Origin: Coriobacteriia bacterium | Lineage (GTDB): Bacteria > Actinomycetota > Coriobacteriia > Anaerosomatales > SLCP01 | Direction of reading: 5' to 3' | Assembly: GCA_019429145.1 (NCBI GenBank) | Contig: JAHYJI010000010.1 | Span: 1 to 38,293, forward strand | Length of the DNA: 38,293 bases | Part shown: one piece after another, positions 13,694 to 20,608 of the stretch | Layout: every line of letters starts with the position of its first letter | Position numbering within the stretch: position 1 is the first letter of the stretch | The notes under the pieces: model-generated | Databases searched by the model: none | Told to the model about the DNA's origin: nothing | What the model saw: only the letters and a program-made list of their open reading frames with translations | Made by a program: the position numbers and the translations under genes

Positions 13694-15144
13694 AGCCCGA
13701 CGCCGGCGCCGCCGGTCCCGCCGAGAAGCCACGCCATCGTCCCTCGCGCGCACCGCGCACGCCGATGCCCGAGCGCGGTGCTGCCGAGCGTGCACAGGAC
13801 TTCGACGAGGTCGCGCTCGGCTACACCGAGGAGATGGCGCGTGCCGAGGCGGCGCGGTGCCTGCAGTGCCGCAACGCGACGTGCATCGAGGGCTGCCCGG
13901 TCAACATCGACATCAAGTCGTTCATCGGCCACATCATCGATGGCGAGTACGAGAAGGGTGTCGCGGTTCTCAAGGAGCGCAACGCCCTGCCGGCGATGTG
14001 CGGGCGCGTGTGCCCGCAGGAGGAGCAGTGCGAGATCGCGTGCGTGCTCGCCAAGAAGGGTGAGCCGGTCGCCATCGGGCGCCTCGAGCGCTGGCTCGGT
14101 GACTTCGATCTGGCCTGCGAGCTGGAGAAGCGCTGCGTCCCTGAGATCGCCGAGCCCACCGGCTTCCGCTGCGCTATCGTCGGCTCCGGTCCTGCCGGCC
14201 TTGCCTGTGCGGGCGAGCTCGTGCGTCTCGGACACAAGGTCACCATCTTCGAGTCGCTGCACGCCCCCGGCGGCGTGCTCACCTACGGCATCCCCGAGTT
14301 CCGTCTGCCCAAGGCCATCGTCGAGGCGGAGATCTTCATGCTCACCGAGATGGGGGTGGAGATCGTCACCGACGCGGTCATCGGTGCTACCTACACGCTC
14401 GATGAGCTGATGACCGAGGAGGGCTACGACGCGGTCTTCATCGGCTCGGGAGCCGGGCTGCCGGTGTTCCTCGGCGTGCCCGGAGAGAACCTGAACGGCG
14501 TCTACTCGGCAAACGAGTTCCTCACGCGCGTGAATCTGATGGGTGCCTACGAGTTCCCGAAGTCCGACACCCCGGTCGCCCGTGGGCGCAAGGTCGCGGT
14601 CATCGGTGGAGGCAACGTCGCGATGGACTCGGCGCGCACGGCACTTAGGCTCGGCGCTGAGGAGGTCTTCCTCGTCTACCGCCGCACCGAAGACGAGATG
14701 CCGGCACGGCGCGAGGAGGTCCACCACGCACGCGAGGAGGGTGTCGAGTTCAAGATGCTCTGCTCGCCCTCGGAGATCCTCGGTCGCGACGGCTTCGTGA
14801 CCGGTCTGGTGGCGACGCGCATGGCGCTCGGCGAGCCCGACGACAGCGGACGCCGCGCGCCGGTGTGCGTGATGGACAGCGAGTTCGAGATCGACTGCGA
14901 CATCGTGATCGTTGCGGTTGGTACGCGGGCCAATCCGCTGCTGGCGCAGGCCGCGCCCGATCTCGAGCGCTCGAGCCGCGGCTACGTGCTCACCGACGAC
15001 GAGGGCGCGACGAACATCCCCGGTGTGTTCGCGGGTGGCGACATCGTCACCGGCGCGGCGACGGTCATCCTGGCGATGGGGGCAGGTAAGACATCGGCGC
15101 ACGCGATGGATCGCTGGCTGGCCGGGCGCTCGAGGGCGGTCTGA
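13681..15144 (+). CDS. nfnB: NfnB-type subunit (GltD-like, two [4Fe-4S], FAD)
   Basis: The large Nfn subunit, which carries the electron-bifurcating FAD and two [4Fe-4S] clusters. The 487-residue protein begins MSPVEPDAG. The family opening TPMPERGAAERAQDF is at residues 27-41, the cluster cysteines at 60, 63, 68, 72 and 107, 111, 117, 121, the FAD loop VGSGPAGLACAGELV near 167-181, and the NADP loop VIGGGNVAMDSARTALRLG near 306-324. The frame stays open further upstream to 13516, but that stretch reads through nfnA in another frame; ATG 13681 has GAGGGGG upstream and fits the family start. It is coupled to nfnA by a 13-base overlap. A plain NADPH-dependent glutamate synthase small subunit is the alternative, made unlikely by nfnA. 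Confidence 0.92.
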   Translation: MSPVEPDAGAAGPAEKPRHRPSRAPRTPMPERGAAERAQDFDEVALGYTEEMARAEAARCLQCRNATCIEGCPVNIDIKSFIGHIIDGEYEKGVAVLKERNALPAMCGRVCPQEEQCEIACVLAKKGEPVAIGRLERWLGDFDLACELEKRCVPEIAEPTGFRCAIVGSGPAGLACAGELVRLGHKVTIFESLHAPGGVLTYGIPEFRLPKAIVEAEIFMLTEMGVEIVTDAVIGATYTLDELMTEEGYDAVFIGSGAGLPVFLGVPGENLNGVYSANEFLTRVNLMGAYEFPKSDTPVARGRKVAVIGGGNVAMDSARTALRLGAEEVFLVYRRTEDEMPARREEVHHAREEGVEFKMLCSPSEILGRDGFVTGLVATRMALGEPDDSGRRAPVCVMDSEFEIDCDIVIVAVGTRANPLLAQAAPDLERSSRGYVLTDDEGATNIPGVFAGGDIVTGAATVILAMGAGKTSAHAMDRWLAGRSRAV

Positions 15145-15164
15145 AGGGCAGAATCTGGGGTACT

Positions 15165-15232
15165 ATCGGTAGTAGACCGCCGATGGGCGGTACTCCTTAT
15201 GAGCGGCGTGCACACCGCCTCCTACTACCGAT
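15165..15232 (+). promoter_or_regulatory. Inverted-repeat leader with two alternative hairpins before the LytTR regulator gene
   Basis: ATCGGTAGTAG (15165-15175) is perfectly complementary to CTACTACCGAT (15222-15232). Inside it, ACCGCC occurs at 15176-15181 and again at 15214-15219, while a single GGCGGT at 15186-15191 can pair with either copy. The structure ends 2 bases before the AAGGGG ribosome site (15235-15240) of the response regulator gene. No T-run follows. It could be an RNA switch or, as DNA, a looped operator. Confidence 0.5.
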
Positions 15233-15247
15233 CCAAGGGGTCTGCCG

Positions 15248-15994
15248 GTGAACGATAGCGTGACTGCACTCGTCGTCGACGATGACGACGCCCTCGTCGA
15301 GATGATACGCACGGGACTCGAGATCGACGGCATGCGCGTGCTCTCGGCAAGCGACGGCGCCGAGGCCATCGAGACGCTCGATGTCGAAGACGTGGACGTG
15401 GTCGTCCTCGACATCATGATGCCCAAGGTCGACGGCTGGATGGCGCTGATGGAGATGCGCAGCAGCCCCGAGACCGCCGACGTTCCCGTGATCATGCTCA
15501 CCGGCAAGACGCAGGACCTGGCGAAGATCCTCGCGTTCAAGCAGGGGGTACAGCAGTACGTCACCAAACCCTTCAACCTCCAGGAGCTCTCGGCGCGCAT
15601 CCAGAGCCTTGCCGACGGCCGTCGGCGGATGATGGGGGAGACGTCGCGCTCGGCCGAGAGCGACCTGCGCAAGCTCGCGGTCCGCAAGGGAGGGCGTACG
15701 ATCCTGCTCTCCATCGACGACATCGTCTTTCTGTCGGCCCGTAACAAGTCGACCTACGCGCACACCGACGACAACCAGTATCTGGTCGACCTCACCCTCG
15801 GGGAGCTCGAGGAGCGGCTGAGCAGGGAGTACTTCACACGGATCCACCGCAGCTACATGATCAACCTCAACAAGGTGCGGGAGATCCTGCGGGCCGACGG
15901 AGCGTACGTCGTGGTCGCCGCGGACCGCGATGAGACGCAGATCCCGGTCGCGCGCCGTCAGGTGCGGGCGTTCCGCGAAGCGGTGGGGATCTAG
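15248..15994 (+). CDS. Response regulator, REC plus LytTR DNA-binding domain
   Basis: A 248-residue AlgR/AgrA-type transcription factor. The receiver domain (about 5-120) has the acidic pocket VVDDDD (9-14), phosphoacceptor Asp55 in VVVLDIMMPKVDG, Thr85 in MLTGK and Lys107 in YVTKPF, so it should be phosphorylated normally. A linker leads to a LytTR domain (about 142-246) with LLSIDDIVFLSARNKSTYAH, the LGELEERLSREYFTRIHRSYMIN core (180-206) and VARRQVRAFRE. It starts at GTG 15248 with AAGGGG upstream. No histidine kinase is adjacent, so it is an orphan here. The preceding inverted-repeat leader may be its own control site. Target genes cannot be inferred. Confidence 0.92.
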   Translation: MNDSVTALVVDDDDALVEMIRTGLEIDGMRVLSASDGAEAIETLDVEDVDVVVLDIMMPKVDGWMALMEMRSSPETADVPVIMLTGKTQDLAKILAFKQGVQQYVTKPFNLQELSARIQSLADGRRRMMGETSRSAESDLRKLAVRKGGRTILLSIDDIVFLSARNKSTYAHTDDNQYLVDLTLGELEERLSREYFTRIHRSYMINLNKVREILRADGAYVVVAADRDETQIPVARRQVRAFREAVGI

Positions 15995-16001
15995 CCGCCC
16001 G

Positions 16002-17369
16002 TCAGTTCCTGAGGCTGCCGAGCGGGGCCGGGAAACGTCCGCCGCGCCGGATGAGCTTCGTGCCGGCCCACCCGTTCACCGACATCACGGGTGCCGCGCC
16101 GAACAGCCCGCCGTACTCCACGGTGTCCCCCACCGACTTGCCTGCTGCCGGTATGAGCCGCGTCGCGGTCGTCTTGTTGTTGATGACGCCGATCGCGCAC
16201 GCGTCGGCGATGACCGCGGCCAGCGTCTCTGGGGGCGTGTCGCCCGGGACCACGATCATGTCGAGGCCCACCGAGCACACACTGGTCATCGCCTCGAGCT
16301 TCTCCAGCGTGAGCGCTCCGTCCGTGACGGCACGCACCATTCCTGCGTCCTCGGACACCGGGATGAACGCGCCCGACAACCCCCCCGTGCTTGAGGTGCC
16401 CATCGCGCCGCCCTTCTTGACGGCGTCGTTGAGCAGCGCGAGCGCGGTGGTGGTCCCCGGTCCGCCGCAGCGCTTCACGCCGATCGCCTCGATGATATCG
16501 GCGACGCTGTCGCCCTCGGCGGGGGTGGGCGCGAGCGACAGGTCGACGATGCCCATCTGGACGCCGAGCCGGCGTGCCGCCTCGCGTGCGATGAGCTCAC
16601 CGGCGCGCGTGATCTTGAAGGCGGTGGCCTTGATCGCCTCGGCGACGGACGTGAGGTCGGCGTCATCGGGCAGCGCGGAGACCACCGCCCGGACCACGCC
16701 GGGGCCCGAGATGCCGACGTTGACGACTGCATCCGGCTCGCCCGCGCCGTGCATGGCTCCCGCCATGAAGGGGTTGTCCTCGACCATGTTGCTGAAGACG
16801 ACGAGCTTGCCGCAGCCGAACGAGTCACGCTCGGCGGTGAGCAAGGCCGTCTCCTTGATGGCCTCCGCCATACGCAGGACCGCGTCCATGTTGATGCCGG
16901 CGCGCGTCGAGGCCACGTTGACCGAGGCGCAGACCCGCTCGGTGGTCGAGAGCGCGTGCGGGATAGAAGCGATCAGGCGGGCGTCGCCGTCCCCGGTGCC
17001 TTTGTGTACGAGTGCCGAGAACCCGCCAACGAAGTCGACACCGACCTCCCGCGCAGCCCGGTCGAGTGCTTCTGCCAGCGGTGTGACGTCGGCGTCGCGA
17101 CACGCCGACGCGAGCTGGGCCATCGGCGTGACCGCGATGCGCTTGTTCACGATGGGGATGCCGTACTCCCGGCTGATCGCGTCGCAGACCGGCACAAGGC
17201 GCTCGGCCCGTTCGGTGACGGCACGGTAGACCTTCTCCGACATGACGTTGAGGTCCTCATCGGCGCAGTCTTCGAGCGAGAGTCCGAGCGTCACGGTGCG
17301 GATGTCGAGGTTCTGCTGCGTGATCATCAGCAGTGTCTCGACGATCTCCTCAGGAGAGATGTTCAGCAT
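16002..17369 (-). CDS. UPF0210 (DUF711) family protein
   Basis: A 455-residue protein of the UPF0210/DUF711 family. Typical features are [35 protein letters not shown] at the N-terminus (given in parts: [21 protein letters not shown]), [16 protein letters not shown] near 110, [14 protein letters not shown] near 155, [16 protein letters not shown] near 190, [28 protein letters not shown] spread over 245-275, and [17 protein letters not shown] near the end. The biochemical activity of the family is not established. It is transcribed with the ACT-domain gene 24 bases upstream, a pairing that recurs widely in bacteria and archaea and suggests that the small protein regulates the large one. It converges on the LytTR gene with 7 bases between stops. 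Confidence 0.93.
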   Translation of the reverse strand: MLNISPEEIVETLLMITQQNLDIRTVTLGLSLEDCADEDLNVMSEKVYRAVTERAERLVPVCDAISREYGIPIVNKRIAVTPMAQLASACRDADVTPLAEALDRAAREVGVDFVGGFSALVHKGTGDGDARLIASIPHALSTTERVCASVNVASTRAGINMDAVLRMAEAIKETALLTAERDSFGCGKLVVFSNMVEDNPFMAGAMHGAGEPDAVVNVGISGPGVVRAVVSALPDDADLTSVAEAIKATAFKITRAGELIAREAARRLGVQMGIVDLSLAPTPAEGDSVADIIEAIGVKRCGGPGTTTALALLNDAVKKGGAMGTSSTGGLSGAFIPVSEDAGMVRAVTDGALTLEKLEAMTSVCSVGLDMIVVPGDTPPETLAAVIADACAIGVINNKTTATRLIPAAGKSVGDTVEYGGLFGAAPVMSVNGWAGTKLIRRGGRFPAPLGSLRN

Positions 17370-17393
17370 GGTTCGCTCCCGTCCGGGCGGGCG

Positions 17394-17669
17394 TCAGATG
17401 CGGTGCATGAAGCGGAAGACGTCCTCCCGCTGGAACGTGACCTGCACGCCTATCTCTTCGCCGGCGGCAGCCAGGAGGGCCTGCAGCTCGTCGAAGGGCG
17501 TCGCGTCCTCGTCGACGGTGACGAGCATCGTCATCGAGAACACGCCGCCGATGATGGTCTGCCTGATGTCCTCGATGTTGGCACCGGCATCGGCAAGCAC
17601 GCGGGAGATGGCGGCGACGAGACCGACGCGGTCTTCGCCGAGGACCGAGAGGATGGCCGGGGTGCGCAT
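17394..17669 (-). CDS. ACT domain protein, UPF0237 family
   Basis: A 91-residue single ACT domain: RTPAILSVLGEDRVGLVAAIS, ADAGANIEDIRQTIIGGVFSMTMLV (quoted in part) and EEIGVQVTFQREDVFRFMHRI at the end. ACT domains bind amino acids or similar ligands and regulate enzymes. ATG 17669 follows GGGAGCG on the minus strand. The open frame extends upstream to 18371 but there it is only the shadow of another gene. The gene is followed by the UPF0210 gene, a conserved two-gene unit. The ligand is unknown. Confidence 0.9.
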   Translation of the reverse strand: MRTPAILSVLGEDRVGLVAAISRVLADAGANIEDIRQTIIGGVFSMTMLVTVDEDATPFDELQALLAAAGEEIGVQVTFQREDVFRFMHRI

Positions 17670-17772
17670 GCGATCGCTCCCTTCGGGACGCTGGCGTGTG
17701 CGGCTATACTCGCATATACGGCGCACCGCTGTCTTTCGGGCGCATGCGAGGCGGGTCTGTGAGGAGGAGCGC

Positions 17773-17976
17773 GTGGCCGTACCCATCACCCCGATAGCAC
17801 TCGGCGACGTCGTTCGCCTGAAGAAGCCCCACCCGTGTGGCGCAAACGAGTGGGTCGTGACCCGCGTGGGTATGGACATCGATCTGGAGTGCAGCGGGTG
17901 CGGGCGCAAGGTCAGGCTCGTGCGCTTCGAGTTCGACCGCCGCTTCAGGGGGTTCGTGCGCCGCGCGGGGTCGTGA
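17773..17976 (+). CDS. DUF951 family protein
   Basis: A 67-residue protein of the DUF951 family. LGDVVRLKKPHPCGANEWVV (residues 8-27) and the CSGCGRKVRL motif (about 39-48) are diagnostic; the two regions supply CxxC-type cysteines plus one Cys in HPCG, so zinc binding is possible. Function is unknown. In Bacillus the homologue YyaF-neighbour YchF region carries a similar protein, but the context here is different. Start GTG 17773 has GAGGAGGAG directly upstream at 17761-17769. The frame is open further upstream but without family similarity. It is divergent from the ACT gene, and the shared 103-base gap holds a TATACT at 17705-17710 without a convincing -35 box. Confidence 0.85.
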   Translation: MAVPITPIALGDVVRLKKPHPCGANEWVVTRVGMDIDLECSGCGRKVRLVRFEFDRRFRGFVRRAGS

Positions 17977-17992
17977 CCCGCAGGCCTTACGA

Positions 17993-18919
17993 CTAGCCGG
18001 CCCCTTCGGTGGCCCCCGGCTCCTCGACGCGGTTGAGCTGCATGTGGATGTGATCTCCGGCGTCGGGCGTGTAGTCGGCCAGCTGGTGGTTGACGCGGTC
18101 GGATAGTAGACGCACCGATGCGATGCGGGTCACGCCGCCCACGACGAGTTCGCCGGCAGCGACCGTGGGGTCGGTGACGTGGATGATCACCAGGTCGATC
18201 TCGGGCCAGCCTATCGGCTGGATGTGGATCTCGATGTCCTCGTGTACCCCGTAGAGGAGGTAGGGCTTGACCTCGATCACGGTACCGTCGACCGGAGCGT
18301 AGACCGCCGCTCCGGCAAGAGCGCCGATGTCGGCGGCGGTGTCTGGAGGGCCGCTGCGGTTCGCGCGCCACATGCGGATGACCTCGCCGGTGAGCAGGGC
18401 GGGCTCTGTCGCATCAGGATCGCGTTCGGGGATCACCCGGCTCGTGCCGCGTTTGTGATCGGCGAGTTCCGGGTCGGCGTCGGGCAGGAGTGACTCCATC
18501 GGCAGCGCGTTGGGGCCGGCGGCCTGATGGAACGCCAGTTCGGTGAGCTCCTCCTCGGCGACGGTGAGATGGAGATCGAGGGAGCGGTACGTGGCAAAGA
18601 GCGGGGTGGCGGGCCCCTCGGGCTCGTCCGGCGCGGCCGAGGCAGGCAGGATCGAAGGCCTGGTGGACGGCGTCACCAGATCGGTCAGTGCTGCGGTGGT
18701 GCCGGGTGAAGCCGTCTTCCATCCGATGACGAACACGGCGACGACCATGGCCGCCAGGAGGATCGCCCGGCGCTGGCGCTTCGCCCGCTCGCGAGCCGCT
18801 CGCTGCCGGGCCCGACGCGATGCGCAGACGGCGTCGCGGGTGGCCTGCTCAGCACGCGATGCCCGCGCGGTCGCATCTTCGTCGCACTCGCACGTGGACA
18901 TGGGAGTGAGGTCCGTCAC
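17993..18919 (-). CDS. Membrane-anchored degenerate M23-like protein
   Basis: A 308-residue protein. A basic cytoplasmic N-terminus rich in Arg (residues 34-51) precedes one transmembrane helix (about 52-67), placing the rest outside. The C-terminal region (about 180-300) looks like an M23 lysostaphin-type domain: VYAPVDGTVIEV (206-217) corresponds to the usual VxAPxDGxV strand, IIHVTD carries His247 at the position of the YAH histidine, and GDHIHMQL gives His290 and His292. The His of the first HxxxD zinc motif is not visible (RSGPPDTAAD stands there), so it is probably not a standard zinc peptidase. The GTG start at 18919 overlaps the CapA stop (GTGA), so it is made with CapA. Assignment is by motif only. 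Confidence 0.6.
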   Translation of the reverse strand: MTDLTPMSTCECDEDATARASRAEQATRDAVCASRRARQRAARERAKRQRRAILLAAMVVAVFVIGWKTASPGTTAALTDLVTPSTRPSILPASAAPDEPEGPATPLFATYRSLDLHLTVAEEELTELAFHQAAGPNALPMESLLPDADPELADHKRGTSRVIPERDPDATEPALLTGEVIRMWRANRSGPPDTAADIGALAGAAVYAPVDGTVIEVKPYLLYGVHEDIEIHIQPIGWPEIDLVIIHVTDPTVAAGELVVGGVTRIASVRLLSDRVNHQLADYTPDAGDHIHMQLNRVEEPGATEGAG

Positions 18920-20139
18920 GGCAGCACCTGCGCGACGTCGCCCTCGATGACCACGGAGGTCCCGTGCGGACTCGAGATGCGCTTGAGCCGCTCGAGGATG
19001 TCGGTGGCTTCCGAGCCGGTCACGACTTTGGGCTGGCCGATCTGATAGAGGTAGACGGGCACCGCGCGTACGTTCGCGATCCCGTGCGGGCCGAGGTCGG
19101 CCTCGAGTATGAACGCCTCACCGGTCTTGCGGGAGTAGTGGTCGAAGACGAAGTCGCCGAGCGAGTAGGCGATCAGTCCGCCGTTGTAGAGCTCGACGCC
19201 CTGGATGACGTGCGGGTGGTGGGAGAGGACCATGTCCGCGCCCGCGTCGATGGCGGCCCGGGCATCGCGCACCTGGTCGGCGTTCGCGTCGTCGACGTAT
19301 TCCACGCCCCAATGGAACGAGACGAGCACGTAGTCGTGCTCGGCCTTGGCCGCGGAGATGGCCTCGGTGACCGCGCCCATGTCGGTCCGCCCCGGAGCCA
19401 GGCCCGCCCGGTCCTCACCGGCCACGAAGCCCGCCGGCAGGATGTGGCTGAACGAGAGGAACGCGACGGTCGTGTCCCCGTAGGTCTCGACCGCAGGCTT
19501 CCAGGCCGCCGCGCGGTCGATGCCCGCCCCTGCGTACCCGATACCGGCAAGATCCAACGCGGAGACGGTGTCCATCAGCGCCTCGGTGCCGTAGTCGAGG
19601 ATGTGGTTGTTCGCCAGCGACAGGAAGGTGAAGTCGCTCGCCACGAGGCTCTCGATGCCCCGGGGGTCTCCGCGGAAGCGCACGTCCTTGTCGGGCCAGG
19701 GAGTCCCACCGTTGGAGAGAGGGCTTTCGAGGTTACCCACGGCAACGTCTGCGGCAGCCAGCCGGTCCGCTACGTACTTCAGCGGCGCCAGCCCGCCCTC
19801 GCGTCCGATGAGCTCTTTGACGCGACGGTCGAAGTGCATATCGCCGACGGCAGCCACGGTGAGTGTCGCGGGCAGGCTCGGCGCGGGCGGCTCGACAGGC
19901 GCTGCGGCAGGCACGGGCGTGGCAGTGGCCTCGGATCCGGCAGCGGGTGACGCGGGGCCGCCGGATCCGGTACGCGGACCGAGGGCATCCTGCACGAGAA
20001 AAGCGCCACCTGCCAGGAGCGCTGCGAGAGCGATTACTGCCAGGACGGCGTTGCGGCTACCCCGGCCCCGGTGGCGTCTCTGCGCACGCGTGGCCGAACG
20101 GGGAGTATGAAGGAGGGGTGCAGGGGTTTTCTGTGGCAT
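18916..20139 (-). CDS. CapA family metallophosphatase-fold protein
   Basis: A 407-residue protein with a transmembrane anchor (about 30-50), a Pro/Ala/Thr linker (55-90) and a CapA/PGA_cap domain. Metal-site motifs of the calcineurin-like fold are visible: AVGDMHFDR (residues 97-105), VGNLESPLS near 144, LSLANNHILDYG near 187-198, SFHWGVEY near 278 and SHHPHVIQGVELYNG near 308-322. The Bacillus homologue CapA takes part in poly-gamma-glutamate capsule anchoring, but many members have other or unknown roles, and no capB/capC is nearby. ATG 20139 is the only plausible start; the frame is open to 21081 but that part is antisense to the V-ATPase gene. It is followed by the M23-like gene with a 4-base overlap. 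Confidence 0.85.
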   Translation of the reverse strand: MPQKTPAPLLHTPRSATRAQRRHRGRGSRNAVLAVIALAALLAGGAFLVQDALGPRTGSGGPASPAAGSEATATPVPAAAPVEPPAPSLPATLTVAAVGDMHFDRRVKELIGREGGLAPLKYVADRLAAADVAVGNLESPLSNGGTPWPDKDVRFRGDPRGIESLVASDFTFLSLANNHILDYGTEALMDTVSALDLAGIGYAGAGIDRAAAWKPAVETYGDTTVAFLSFSHILPAGFVAGEDRAGLAPGRTDMGAVTEAISAAKAEHDYVLVSFHWGVEYVDDANADQVRDARAAIDAGADMVLSHHPHVIQGVELYNGGLIAYSLGDFVFDHYSRKTGEAFILEADLGPHGIANVRAVPVYLYQIGQPKVVTGSEATDILERLKRISSPHGTSVVIEGDVAQVLP

Positions 20140-20247
20140 GGCGAAGGTGATACTACGGCGACATGACGGCGGCAAGTATAGCACGCAGGCGCCTGTCGAC
20201 CCGCGTTGGCGGCGATGCGCGGATGGTGCGTGCGTGCGCGTCCGTGG

Positions 20248-20256
20248 TGCTACAAT
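20248..20256 (+). promoter_or_regulatory. Extended -10 promoter of the V-ATPase operon
   Basis: TGCTACAAT at 20248-20256 is a TGN-extended -10 element about 40 bases before the first V-ATPase gene, in the 156-base gap shared with divergent capA. No good -35 hexamer is present, which is usual for extended -10 promoters. Confidence 0.5.
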
Positions 20257-20295
20257 CGCCATCATCCACGCATCGCCGAGGGGACCTGGATCCGC

Positions 20296-20601
20296 ATGGA
20301 GAAACTCGAGGAGATCCTGCACGCCGAGGAGCGCGCGCGCCACGCCGTTGCCGACGCTCGCGTGCGGGCCCGCGAGACGCGCATCGAGGCGGCGGCCGAG
20401 GCCGAGATGATCATGACGGCGGCCCAGCGCGAGGCTGCCGAAGAGGCGGCGACCGTTGCCGCAGCCATCATGCGCGAGGCCGATGCGGAGGCTGCACGCA
20501 TCGCGGCTGACTCCGAGAACGATCTCGCCGAGTTCCTCCGCAGGACCGAGGTGCGTATCGAGGCCGCCGTGCGCGCTGCGCTCGAGAACCTGGGACGGTG
20601 A
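20296..20601 (+). CDS. V-type ATPase peripheral-stalk subunit (G/H-like)
   Basis: A 101-residue protein that is almost entirely alpha-helical coiled coil, rich in Ala, Glu and Arg with a right-handed-stalk-like pattern (REAxxEAAxxxxxI repeats over residues 10-95). It is the first gene of the V-ATPase operon, where NtpF/AhaH, the partner of subunit E in the peripheral stalk, is normally found. Together E and this subunit hold the A3B3 head against the membrane subunit I. ATG 20296 is preferred to earlier in-frame ATGs because it begins the helix (MEKLEEIL) and GAGGGGA lies upstream at 20278-20284. Identification rests on position and composition, because this family has little sequence conservation. 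Confidence 0.8.
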   Translation: MEKLEEILHAEERARHAVADARVRARETRIEAAAEAEMIMTAAQREAAEEAATVAAAIMREADAEAARIAADSENDLAEFLRRTEVRIEAAVRAALENLGR

Positions 20602-20608
20602 ATGCGCC

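Noticed and set aside
13684-15102. 472-codon minus-strand frame opposite nfnB
   Set aside because: nfnB has all cluster and FAD motifs on the plus strand; the antisense frame has none.
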